From contig NZ_RRYI01000008.1 of assembly GCF_003931565.1 (NCBI RefSeq), positions 124,001 to 188,000 on the forward strand: DNA of 64,000 nt, read 5' to 3'. A program made the translations under genes and the position numbers. The DNA is from Caulobacter sp. 602-1. GTDB lineage: Bacteria > Pseudomonadota > Alphaproteobacteria > Caulobacterales > Caulobacteraceae. The notes below the pieces were generated by a model that searched no databases, was not told the DNA's origin, and worked only from the letters and a program-made list of their open reading frames with translations. Shown in pieces: positions 37,201 to 44,814 of the stretch (the first letter of the stretch is position 1; each line of letters opens with the position of its first letter).

Positions 37201-37308
37201 CCCCCGTCGACGTGATCGTCCACGGGGGCTGATCGCGTTTGGACCCCGGTCTGTTCTTCGAACAGGCCGAAGCAAGACAAAGAGTCGGAACGTGACGCGT
37301 CACGTTCC
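37201..37308 (+). promoter_or_regulatory. Structured ffh leader with three hairpins
   Basis: Three inverted repeats precede ffh. At 37201-37228, CCCCCGT with GACG pairs with CGTC and ACGGGGG around a TGAT loop, with one C-C mismatch. At 37251-37265, CTGTTC and GAACAG flank TTC. At 37287-37308 there is a perfect 22-bp palindrome centred on GACGCGTC, ending 22 bases before the ATG. No gene is seen between 37084 and 37330. Confidence 0.6.
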
Positions 37309-37330
37309 AGGGTATTCAACAGGGTTCGAC

Positions 37331-38857
37331 ATGTTCGACGGCCTTACAGAGCGACTTTCCGACGTCTTCGAACGTCTTGGCGGTCGCGGCGTGCTGTCCG
37401 AGAAGGACATCGACGAGGCGCTGCGCGAGGTTCGCGTGGCCCTGCTCGAGGCCGACGTCGCCCTGCCGGTCGTCAAGGACTTCATCAGCAAGGCCAAGGA
37501 ACTGGCTTCGGGCGAGGCGGTCATCCGCTCGGTCAAGCCGGCCGACCAGGTGGTCAAGATCGTCTATGACGGCCTGGTCGACATGCTGGGCGGCGAGCAG
37601 CCGACCGGCCTGAACCTGGCGCTGAACCCGCCGTCGGTGATCCTGATGGCCGGTCTGCAGGGCTCGGGCAAGACCACCACCACCGGCAAGCTGGCCCTGC
37701 GCCTGTCCAAGACTGAGCGCAAGAAGGTGCTGGTCGCCTCGCTCGACACGCGTCGTCCGGCCGCCATGGAGCAGCTGGCGACTCTGGCCAAGCAGGTCGA
37801 GGTCGAGAGCCTGCCGATCGTCCCCGGCCAGAGCGCCCAGGACATCGCCAAGCGCGCGATGAGCGCCGCCAAGCTGGGCGGCTACGACGTCCTGATCCTC
37901 GACACAGCCGGCCGCACCACGCTGGACGAGGCGATGATGAGCGAGGCGGCGGACATCGCCCGCATCGCCCAGCCGTCCGAGACCATCCTGGTCGCCGACA
38001 GCCTGACCGGTCAGGACGCCGTGCGCACCGCCAAGGCGTTCCACGAGCGCCTGCCGCTGACGGGCCTGATCCTGACCCGCGCCGACGGCGACGGCCGCGG
38101 CGGCGCGGCGCTGTCGATGCGCTACGTCACCGGCCTGCCGATCAAGTTCCTCGGCGCCGGCGAGAAGATCGACCAACTGGACGTATTCGACGCCCGTCGC
38201 GTCGCCGGCCGCATCCTGGGCCAGGGCGACGTCGTGGCGCTGGTCGAGAAGGCCGCGGCCGACCTCGACCATGCTGAAGCCGAGCGCATGGCCAAGAAGC
38301 TGGCCAAGGGCAAGTTCGACCTGGACGACCTGTCGGCCCAGCTCTCCCAGATGCAGAAACTGGGCGGCATGGAAGGCATCATGGGCCTGCTGCCCGGCGT
38401 CCAGAAGGTCAAGAAGCAGATCGCCGAGAGCGGCATCGACGACAGCATCTTCCGTCGCCAGCAGGCGATCATCAGCTCGATGACCAAGGAAGAGCGCAAG
38501 AAGCCCGACATCCTGGCCGCTTCGCGCAAGCGCCGCATCGCCGCCGGTTCGGGCGTCGACGTCGCTGAGGTCAACCGTCTGCTCAAGCAGCACCGCCAGA
38601 TGGCCGACATGTTCAAGGCCATGTCCAAGGACGGCGGCAAGGGCATGGCCCGCATGGCCCAGATGATGGGCGGCGGCGACATGGCCCATCTCAAGAATTT
38701 GGGCGGCGGCAGGATGCCCCAGCCCGATCCCAACGCAGCGGGGGGCCAAGGCCCCTCGGGGCTGCCCGGTCTGCCGGGCCTCGGGGGCGGCGGCGACGCC
38801 AAGCCCAACCCTCTCTCCGGCCTGGGCCTGCCCGGCTTCAACCCGTTCAAGAAATAG
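37331..38857 (+). CDS. ffh: Signal recognition particle GTPase Ffh
   Basis: 508 residues from ATG 37331; a longer frame adds 13 residues through the palindrome. The N domain starts MFDGLTERLSDVFERLGGRG. The G domain has G1 GLQGSGKTTTTGKL (about 110), DTRRPAAMEQL, LDTAGRTTLDE and GAGEKIDQLDVFD. The methionine-rich M domain (about 310-450) binds 4.5S RNA and signal sequences (SGVDVAEVNRLLKQHRQMAD). A Gly/Pro-rich extension ends the protein. It heads the operon ffh-rpsP-rimM-Nudix. Confidence 0.98.
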   Translation: MFDGLTERLSDVFERLGGRGVLSEKDIDEALREVRVALLEADVALPVVKDFISKAKELASGEAVIRSVKPADQVVKIVYDGLVDMLGGEQPTGLNLALNPPSVILMAGLQGSGKTTTTGKLALRLSKTERKKVLVASLDTRRPAAMEQLATLAKQVEVESLPIVPGQSAQDIAKRAMSAAKLGGYDVLILDTAGRTTLDEAMMSEAADIARIAQPSETILVADSLTGQDAVRTAKAFHERLPLTGLILTRADGDGRGGAALSMRYVTGLPIKFLGAGEKIDQLDVFDARRVAGRILGQGDVVALVEKAAADLDHAEAERMAKKLAKGKFDLDDLSAQLSQMQKLGGMEGIMGLLPGVQKVKKQIAESGIDDSIFRRQQAIISSMTKEERKKPDILAASRKRRIAAGSGVDVAEVNRLLKQHRQMADMFKAMSKDGGKGMARMAQMMGGGDMAHLKNLGGGRMPQPDPNAAGGQGPSGLPGLPGLGGGGDAKPNPLSGLGLPGFNPFKK

Positions 38858-38882
38858 AACTTTAGACCAAGGACTACCTCAA

Positions 38883-39383
38883 ATGCTGAAGATCCGTCTC
38901 GCCCGTGGCGGCGCCAAGAAGCGTCCGTACTACTCGATCGTCGTCGCCGACAGCCACTCGCCGCGCGACGGCCGTTTCATCGAGAAGGTCGGCACCTACA
39001 ACCCGCTCCTCAAGAAGGACGACGCCAACCGCGTCACCCTGAAGGTCGAGTCGATCCAGGAATGGCTCAAGAAGGGCGCCCAGCCGACCGACCGCGTCGC
39101 GCGCTTCCTGGCCGCGCAAGGCCTGACCACCTGGGCCCACGGCAACAACCCGCAAAAGGGCGCTCCGGGCAAGAAGGCCCAAGAGCGTTCGGCCGAGCGC
39201 GCTCAGCGTGAGGAAGACCGCAAGCAAGCCGAGGCTGACGCCAAGGCCGCCGCCGAAGCCGAAAAGGCCGCCGCCGCTGAAGCCGCCGCCGCGGCCGCCG
39301 CTGCTCCGGCCGTGGAGGAAGCTCCGGCTGAAGAGGCTCCTGCCGCCGAAGCCCCGGCCGCCGAAGAAACCACCGAAGGCTAA
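38883..39383 (+). CDS. rpsP: 30S ribosomal protein S16 with an acidic Ala-rich extension
   Basis: 166 residues. Residues 1-85 are normal S16 (MLKIRLARGGAKKRPYYSIV, GRFIEKVGTYNPLLKK, SIQEWLKKGAQPTDRV). The rest is a low-complexity Ala/Glu/Lys tail (AERAQREEDRKQAEADAKAA and EEAPAEEAPAAEAPAAEE) that makes the protein twice the usual length; similar tails are known on caulobacterial S16. The tail may be helical and surface exposed on the 30S subunit. It lies 25 nt after ffh. Confidence 0.97.
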   Translation: MLKIRLARGGAKKRPYYSIVVADSHSPRDGRFIEKVGTYNPLLKKDDANRVTLKVESIQEWLKKGAQPTDRVARFLAAQGLTTWAHGNNPQKGAPGKKAQERSAERAQREEDRKQAEADAKAAAEAEKAAAAEAAAAAAAAPAVEEAPAEEAPAAEAPAAEETTEG

Positions 39384-39390
39384 GGGTTCC

Positions 39391-39422
39391 CGCGCCGCCG
39401 ATCCTCGCGGGTCGGCGGCGCG
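39391..39422 (+). repeat. Hairpin between rpsP and rimM
   Basis: CGCGCCGCCGA (39391-39401) and TCGGCGGCGCG (39412-39422) are perfect 11-bp arms with a ten-base loop and no T-run. It ends 14 bases before the rimM ATG, close enough to affect rimM translation. Confidence 0.65.
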
Positions 39423-39436
39423 ACTCTGTCCACGCG

Positions 39437-40003
39437 ATGGCCGCACCTCAAGACGATCCACTGATCCTGGTCGGCCGCGTGGCTGGCGGCTTTGGCGTGC
39501 GCGGCGAGGTGCGGATCTCGACCTATACCGAAGACCCGATGAGCATCGCGGCCTTCAAGGCGCTGAAACGCCAGGACGGCTCGCCCGCCCTGACCATCGC
39601 CTCGGCCCGCAAGACCAAGGACGGCGTCGTCTGCCGCTGTTCCGGCATCGACACCAAGGAAGCCGCCGACGCCCTGCGCGGCCTTCGCCTCTATGTTCCC
39701 CGTTCGGCCCTGCCGCAGCCCGACGAGGACGAGTTCTACCTGACCGATCTGGTCGGCCTGTCGGTCCGCCACGTCGCCACCGACGTCCTGCTGGGTCGCG
39801 TGAAGAGCGTCCAGAACTTCGGCGCCGGCGACATTCTCGAGATAACGCCCGACCTGGGCGGCCCCACCTGGTACCTGCCGTTCACGCGGGCGGCCGTGCC
39901 CGAGGTCAAGATCGGCGAAGGCCTGATCCTGGCCGACCCACCCGCCCTCGTGGGAGAACCGGAAGGCTCCGCTGAAGACGAAGAGTTGGGCGACCGAGAC
40001 TGA
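39437..40003 (+). CDS. rimM: 16S rRNA processing protein RimM
   Basis: 188 residues. The N-terminal beta-barrel domain starts DPLILVGRVAGGFGVRGEVR. The C-terminal PRC barrel has FYLTDLVGLSVRHVATDVLL, NFGAGDILEI and WYLPFTRAAVPEVKI. It assists 30S head assembly around S19. In many bacteria trmD and rplS follow rimM; here a Nudix gene follows at 20 nt instead. There is an acidic C-terminal tail (AEDEELGDRD). Confidence 0.96.
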   Translation: MAAPQDDPLILVGRVAGGFGVRGEVRISTYTEDPMSIAAFKALKRQDGSPALTIASARKTKDGVVCRCSGIDTKEAADALRGLRLYVPRSALPQPDEDEFYLTDLVGLSVRHVATDVLLGRVKSVQNFGAGDILEITPDLGGPTWYLPFTRAAVPEVKIGEGLILADPPALVGEPEGSAEDEELGDRD

Positions 40004-40023
40004 CTTTCGGCGAGGAGCCAGCG

Positions 40024-40593
40024 ATGTCGGACGGAAAATGGCGGGTCACCGCCTCGCGCGTCGTTCACAAGGACCGCTGGATCCATCTTCGCGCCGACGA
40101 CTGCGTGACCGACGAGGGCGCGGTGGTCGCGCCCTACTACGTGCTCGAATATCGCGACTGGGTCGAACTGGTGGCTCTGGACGCCGAGAGCAACGTCCTG
40201 CTGGTGCGTCAGTATCGCCACGCCCTGGGCGACATCTCCACCGAACTTCCGGCCGGCGGCATGGACGCCGACGAGACCGATCCGGTCGAGGCCGCCCGTC
40301 GCGAACTGCTCGAGGAAGCCGGCTGCGCGGGAGCCTTGACCCTGCTGGGCGAGACCCGGCCAAACGCCGGCACGCACACCAACCGCATCCACATCATCCT
40401 GGCGCGCGATGTGTCGAAGGTCGCGGAGCCGAAGGACGACCCCCATGAACGGATCGAAACCCTCTGGGTCCCGGCCGCCGAGGCCCTGCGCATGGCGCTG
40501 GCCGGCGAGATGACGGTGGGCATGCAGGCGGCCTCGCTGTTGCGCGGGCTCGCCGCCGCCGGCGTGGCCAGAATCGAGGCGGTTCAGGCCTGA
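40024..40593 (+). CDS. Nudix hydrolase, ADP-ribose pyrophosphatase type
   Basis: 189 residues. The Nudix helix is seen in AGGMDADETDPVEAARRELL followed by EEAG. The spacing between the first Glu and the RE pair is eight residues rather than the canonical seven. The N-terminal VVHKDRWIHLRADDCV and YRDWVELVALDAESNVLLVR resemble ADP-sugar pyrophosphatases (NudF/YSA1 group). It lies 20 nt after rimM in the ribosomal operon. Substrate unproven. Confidence 0.9.
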   Translation: MSDGKWRVTASRVVHKDRWIHLRADDCVTDEGAVVAPYYVLEYRDWVELVALDAESNVLLVRQYRHALGDISTELPAGGMDADETDPVEAARRELLEEAGCAGALTLLGETRPNAGTHTNRIHIILARDVSKVAEPKDDPHERIETLWVPAAEALRMALAGEMTVGMQAASLLRGLAAAGVARIEAVQA

Positions 40594-40597
40594 AGGC

Positions 40598-41452
40598 CTA
40601 CTTCCGCACCCGCATCAGGCATTCCTGAGCCACCGAGGCCAGCAGCTTGCCGTCCTGGCTGAACATCTGGCCGCGCACCAGGCCGCGGCCGTGTGAGGCG
40701 GCCGGGCTGTCCTGGGCGAACAGGGTCCAGTCGTTGAAGTTGAAAGGCTGATGGAACCACATGGCGTGGTCCAGGCTGGCGGCCTGAATGCCCGGCGTGG
40801 TCCAGATCAGGCCGTGCGGGCGAAGGGCGCTTTCCATGAACGCCATGTCCGAGGCGTAGGCCAGGGCGGCCTGCTGCATCCTCACGTCGTCGCCCAGCGG
40901 AGCCTTGGCGCGCATCCAGACGTTCTTGGTGCCGGACTTCTTGACCGGCGCGACGGGGTTCTGGGGATCCTCCCAGCGAATGTCGACCGGGCGGGGCCGG
41001 CTGGCGATGGCCAGCATCTTCGGATGGATCTGGTCGCCCAGGCTCTTGAGGAACTCGACCTCGGTCGGCAGGGTCTCGGGATCGGGCGCGTCGGGCATGT
41101 CCGACTGGTGCTCGAAGCCGTCTTCCGGCGTCTGGAACGAGGCGGCCAGGTTGAAGATCTGCTCGCCATGCTGGATGGCGGCGACGCGGCGGGTGGTGAA
41201 CGTGCCGCCATCGCGCGCCCGCTCCACCTCGTAGAGCACGGGCGCGGTCACGTCGCCGGGACGGATGAAATAGGCGTGCAGCGAGTGGCAGACCCGGTCC
41301 GGCACGGTCTTGTAGGCCGCCAGCAGGGCCTGGGCGATCACCAGGCCGCCGAAGATGCGCGGAAAACCGTCATTGGGGCTGACGCCCCGGAACAGGTTCA
41401 CCTCGATCGGTTCGAGGTCGAGGATGTCGGCGAGGTTCTCGGTCGTCTGCAT
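40598..41452 (-). CDS. tesB: Acyl-CoA thioesterase II
   Basis: 284 residues from ATG 41452; the longer frame adds 15 residues. Double-hotdog TesB features: NLFRGVSPNDGFPRIFGGLV, HSLHAYFIRPGD, RVAAIQHGEQIFNLAASF, the C-terminal DHAMWFHQPFNFNDWTLFAQ and SHGRGLVRGQMFSQDGKLLA, which contain the catalytic Asp/Gln/Thr-Ser regions. It hydrolyses medium- and long-chain acyl-CoAs. It is convergent with the Nudix gene and divergent from the HDAC-family gene. Confidence 0.95.
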   Translation of the reverse strand: MQTTENLADILDLEPIEVNLFRGVSPNDGFPRIFGGLVIAQALLAAYKTVPDRVCHSLHAYFIRPGDVTAPVLYEVERARDGGTFTTRRVAAIQHGEQIFNLAASFQTPEDGFEHQSDMPDAPDPETLPTEVEFLKSLGDQIHPKMLAIASRPRPVDIRWEDPQNPVAPVKKSGTKNVWMRAKAPLGDDVRMQQAALAYASDMAFMESALRPHGLIWTTPGIQAASLDHAMWFHQPFNFNDWTLFAQDSPAASHGRGLVRGQMFSQDGKLLASVAQECLMRVRK

Positions 41453-41533
41453 GGTGCAGTGCGATAAGCCCGCCAGAGCGCCGCCGCAAGCCGTCACCTT
41501 GCGTCAGCCGGCCGCCGTCCCCATCGTGAGGCG

Positions 41534-42454
41534 ATGTTGTGCGTCCCTCCGATCGTCCATCACCCCGCCTTCCGCGCCGAGATGCCAGTCGGACATCGCT
41601 TCCCCATGGACAAGTTCTCGCGCCTGGCCACCGTGCTGGAGGCAGAGGGTGTTCCGGGTCCGGACGGCTTCGTGAAGCCCGAGTTCGTCGATGTCGAGAC
41701 GCTGCTGCTGACCCATACGGAAGATTATGTGCGGGGCGTGATCGAGCTGTCCCTGCCGGCCGAGGTGGTCCGGCGGATCGGCATGCCCAATACCGACGGC
41801 GTCGCGACCCGGGCGCTGGCGGCGACCGGCGGCACCCTGCTGGCCGCGCGTCTGGCGCTAAAGCAGGGGATCGCCTGCAATACGGCGGGCGGCAGCCATC
41901 ACGCCTCGGCCGAGAGCGGCGCGGGGTTCTGCGTGTTCAACGACGTGGCGGTGGCGGCCCGGCGGCTGCTGGCCGAAGGCGCGATCGGCCAGGCTCTGGT
42001 CGTGGACCTCGATGTTCACCAGGGTGACGGCACGGCGCGGATCTTCGAGGGCGATCCCAGCGTCTTCACGCTGTCGATGCACGCCGAGAAGAACTTCCCC
42101 CACCGCAAGGCGACCAGCGACCTCGACGTCGAACTGGCCGACGGGACCGGCGACGTGGCCTATCTGGAAAAGCTGGGAGAGATCCTGCCGGCGCTGCTCA
42201 GCAGCGTCCGGCCGGACATCGTCTTCTTCAATGCGGGCGTGGATCCGCACGCGGACGACAAGCTGGGCCGCCTGTCGCTGACCGACGACGGTCTGGGGCG
42301 ACGGGAGGCCTATGTCCTGGGCGCTTGTCTTTCTCTTGAGATCCCCGTGGTCGGGGTCATTGGCGGCGGCTACGACGCGGATATCGATCGTCTGGCGGCT
42401 CGCCACGCCATCCTGCATCGGACGGCGAAATCTCTTTATTCTTCGGTAGCTTAG
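41534..42454 (+). CDS. Histone deacetylase-family (class II, acetylpolyamine/acetoin type) deacetylase
   Basis: 306 residues. The zinc-dependent deacetylase fold is shown by VHHPAFRAEMPVGHRFPMDK, the two active-site His in GGSHHASAESGAGFCVFND, the metal-binding VVDLDVHQGDGTARIF (Asp and His ligands) and the final GVIGGGYDADIDRLAARHAI. Bacterial members deacetylate small molecules such as acetylpolyamines, or sometimes proteins; the substrate here cannot be inferred. It is a single gene divergent from tesB. Confidence 0.93.
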   Translation: MLCVPPIVHHPAFRAEMPVGHRFPMDKFSRLATVLEAEGVPGPDGFVKPEFVDVETLLLTHTEDYVRGVIELSLPAEVVRRIGMPNTDGVATRALAATGGTLLAARLALKQGIACNTAGGSHHASAESGAGFCVFNDVAVAARRLLAEGAIGQALVVDLDVHQGDGTARIFEGDPSVFTLSMHAEKNFPHRKATSDLDVELADGTGDVAYLEKLGEILPALLSSVRPDIVFFNAGVDPHADDKLGRLSLTDDGLGRREAYVLGACLSLEIPVVGVIGGGYDADIDRLAARHAILHRTAKSLYSSVA

Positions 42455-42526
42455 TCGTTCGTTCTGTCGCCATCCCCGTCGAGGCGGCCCTTGCGGGCGG
42501 CCCGACGGAGGTTACGCGGCGATCAC

Positions 42527-42625
42527 TTACAGGCTCGAAGCGAGCGAACCGGCGATGATGACGAGCGGCAGAACCGCGAGAACGAGCGAGGCGAAACCGG
42601 CGACGGCGTTGGTCTTCATGGTCAT
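42527..42625 (-). CDS. Very small hydrophobic membrane peptide, 32 aa
   Basis: An ORF reading MTMKTNAVAGFASLVLAVLP and then LVIIAGSLASSL. AGGGA lies eight bases before the ATG. Nearly the whole peptide is one hydrophobic helix (about residues 8-28) with a short positive N-terminus. I do not recognise a family. It could be a stress-induced small membrane protein, a subunit-like peptide of a membrane complex, or a type I toxin. The region 42626-42843 upstream holds no other gene and should contain its promoter. Confidence 0.55.
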   Translation of the reverse strand: MTMKTNAVAGFASLVLAVLPLVIIAGSLASSL

Positions 42626-42843
42626 GGTCTTGATCCCTGTTTTTTGTCTTCCGGCGCCCGTTGGCGTCCGGTGATCAGGGATATAGGCGCTGACCCTCGT
42701 TAATGCACGTTACTCATGCTTCATGACGCCGATTTAAGAAACTTTGTCGCACCTAATCGGCATTACAGAGGATTAATGTGGTCGTGGAATTTAGTTTCGC
42801 GGGAAACATTATCCTTTGAGACCATCGTTCCGACCTCTGACGA
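42626..42843. promoter_or_regulatory. Intergenic region upstream of the 32-aa peptide
   Basis: This is the AT-richest stretch in this part of the window. It includes two separated TAACG copies (minus strand), a GTTTC/GAAAC inverted repeat at 42792-42805 and several TTAA-like motifs. No ORF of substance is seen. CtrA-like half-sites occur but not with the N7 spacing. Confidence 0.35.
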
Positions 42844-43263
42844 TCACTCCTCGCTGGGGGCGACCAGAAACAGTCCCCGCATTGTCGCGATCGGAGCCGA
42901 ACGCGTCTCCTGCCAGGCCTCGACGTGGACGTTGGCGATGCGCCGGCCCAGCTTCTTGATGCTGGCGCGGGCATAGGTGGTCAGCGGCCGGCCCGAGCGC
43001 AGATACTCGATCGAGACGTCGATCGTGCGCGGCTGGCGCTTCATCGGCGCGGCCACCGAAAGCTGGGCCAATGCCGTCATCTCCATGAAGGCGCCTAGCA
43101 CGCCGCCGTGGATGGCGGGCAGCATCGGGTTGCCGACGATGTGCTGTGCGAACGGCAGGATGGCGGTCATCTCGTCGCCGGCCAGCTCGGCCTTGATCCC
43201 CAGGAAACGGGCGTAGGGAATGGAGTCCAGCATCGAGACCAGACGCGTGTCGATGTCGCTCAT
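42844..43263 (-). CDS. PaaI-family hotdog thioesterase
   Basis: 139 residues. The single hotdog domain has SIPYARFLGIKAELAGDEM, the active-site region NPMLPAIHGGVLGAFMEMTA (HGG motif) and ISVEYLR-like TIDVSIEYLRSGRPLTTYAR. The family hydrolyses aryl- or acyl-CoA thioesters. The start overlaps the stop of the upstream paralogue by four bases, indicating translational coupling and possibly a heteromeric enzyme. Confidence 0.9.
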   Translation of the reverse strand: MSDIDTRLVSMLDSIPYARFLGIKAELAGDEMTAILPFAQHIVGNPMLPAIHGGVLGAFMEMTALAQLSVAAPMKRQPRTIDVSIEYLRSGRPLTTYARASIKKLGRRIANVHVEAWQETRSAPIATMRGLFLVAPSEE

Positions 43264-43760
43264 TGGCCGGCGTCTCCGGTCTTGGTCCGCGGCTCGCGCG
43301 GCGGCTTGAGGTTGGCGCCCGGCTTCTTGCCGGCGCTGCTGTCGAGCATGAAAGTCGCCTGAGCGGTGGCGACCGGATCCTCGGGATCGCGGTCGTAGGC
43401 CACGGCGCGGACGAAGGCTACCGAGCGTGTCAGCTTGTAGCAGTGGGCTCGGGCCATGACGTCCAGGCCAGGTTCGGCCGCGCGCATGTAGTCGATGCGC
43501 AGATCCAGGGTGGCGATCGAGGTGAAGGTCTCCATGGCCGCGTGCACCGCCTGGCCGCTGGCGTGGTCCAGCAGGGTGGTGACCACCCCGCCGGCGATGA
43601 CCCCCGTCTCGGGATCGCCGACGATCTCGGGGCGATAGGGGACCTTCAGGATGGCGACCGCGTCGCCGATCTCCAGGGTGGTGAAGCCCAGGGCCTTGGC
43701 CTGCGGGCTGCCCTCGTTCATCGCCGTGGCGATGAGTTTTGTCTGCTCGTGATCGCTCAT
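43260..43760 (-). CDS. PaaI-family hotdog thioesterase
   Basis: 166 residues from ATG 43760; a TTG 16 codons earlier runs into the divergent gene. Motifs: SPQAKALGFTTLEIGDAVAI, GVIAGGVVTTLLDHASGQAV (the hotdog catalytic loop with Asp) and SIATLDLRIDYMRAAEPGLD. The C-terminal extension is basic (GKKPGANLKPPREPRTK). It is paired with the paralogue immediately downstream and divergent from the exonuclease gene. Confidence 0.88.
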   Translation of the reverse strand: MSDHEQTKLIATAMNEGSPQAKALGFTTLEIGDAVAILKVPYRPEIVGDPETGVIAGGVVTTLLDHASGQAVHAAMETFTSIATLDLRIDYMRAAEPGLDVMARAHCYKLTRSVAFVRAVAYDRDPEDPVATAQATFMLDSSAGKKPGANLKPPREPRTKTGDAGQ

Positions 43761-43800
43761 GCGGATAGGCTTAGCGCCATAGGCGTTGTCATATCCAGAC

Positions 43801-44814
43801 GTGATCAAGCCCGAAGATCTTCTCTGTCCCCGGCCGGCCGGCCTCTACTGCCCGCCGGGAGACTTTTACATAGACCCCGTCCGCCCCGTGGACCGGGCCG
43901 TGATCACCCATGGCCACGCCGATCACGCTCGCGCCGGCCACGGGACGGTCGCCGCCACGCCCGAAACGCTGGCGATCATGGCCACGCGCTATGGCGAGGA
44001 TTTCACGGGCCGGCGCCAGGCCGTTCCGTATGGCGAGACGATCACGCATAACGGCGTCGAGGTGACCCTGGTCCCCGCCGGCCATGTGCTAGGTTCGGCC
44101 CAGGCGGTGGTGCGCTGGAAGGGCCTGACCATGGTCGTCTCCGGCGACTACAAGCGCCGCCGCGACCCGACTTGTGCGCGGTTCGAGCCGGTGCCGTGCG
44201 ACGTGTTCATCACCGAGGCGACCTTCGGCCTGCCGGTGTTCCGCCATCCCGACGACGCCGGTGAGATCCGGAGCCTACTGGCCTCGGTCGAGCAGTTCCC
44301 CGAGCGCTGCCACATCGTTGGGGCCTATGCCCTGGGCAAGGCGCAGCGGGTGATCCGGCTGCTGCGCGAGGCGGGCTGGGACAGGCCGATCTTCGTCCAT
44401 GGGGCGCTGGAACGGCTGAACGCCCTTTACGAGGCGCATGGCGTGGAGCTTGGTCCGCTGGCCCCCGCCACAGCCTCGGGCCCGAAGGACGCCTTCGCCG
44501 GCCAGATCATCATCGCGCCGCCCAGCGCGGTGGCCGACCGTTGGTCGCGGCGGTTCCCCGATCCCGTCGACTGTTTCGCCTCGGGGTGGATGCGGGTGCG
44601 GGCCAGGGCGCGCCAAAGGGGCGTCGAGCTGCCGCTCATCCTCTCCGATCACGCCGACTGGGACGAACTGACGGCGACCCTGAGCGAGCTGCGGCCTGGC
44701 GAGGTCTGGATCACCCATGGCCGCGAAGAGGCCCTTGAGCGCTGGTGCGCGCTGGAAGGCCTGCCGGCGCGGGCGCTGCGGCTGATCGGCTACGACGAGG
44801 AAGAGGGCGAGTAA
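43801..44814 (+). CDS. Ligase-associated DNA exonuclease (metallo-beta-lactamase/beta-CASP fold)
   Basis: 337 residues from GTG 43801; a TTG at 43786 would add five residues. The metallo-beta-lactamase motif is VITHGHADHARAGHG, with the later metal ligands in GHVLGSAQ, VSGDYKRR and LSDHADWDEL. The opening DLLCPRPAGLYCPPGDFYID is typical of the family that usually sits beside an ATP-dependent DNA ligase and helicase. Here the neighbours are thioesterases and a citrate synthase paralogue, with no ligase in the window. It is presumably a DNA end-processing nuclease. Confidence 0.85.
   Translation: MIKPEDLLCPRPAGLYCPPGDFYIDPVRPVDRAVITHGHADHARAGHGTVAATPETLAIMATRYGEDFTGRRQAVPYGETITHNGVEVTLVPAGHVLGSAQAVVRWKGLTMVVSGDYKRRRDPTCARFEPVPCDVFITEATFGLPVFRHPDDAGEIRSLLASVEQFPERCHIVGAYALGKAQRVIRLLREAGWDRPIFVHGALERLNALYEAHGVELGPLAPATASGPKDAFAGQIIIAPPSAVADRWSRRFPDPVDCFASGWMRVRARARQRGVELPLILSDHADWDELTATLSELRPGEVWITHGREEALERWCALEGLPARALRLIGYDEEEGE

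Noticed and set aside
37084..37330. 4.5S SRP RNA gene upstream of ffh
   Set aside because: The hairpins are suggestive, but the conserved GGUCAGGUCCGGAAGGAAGC-type core of SRP RNA is absent.
42626..42843. CtrA binding site upstream of the 32-aa peptide
   Set aside because: TTAA-like half-sites occur, but none has the required seven-base spacing.
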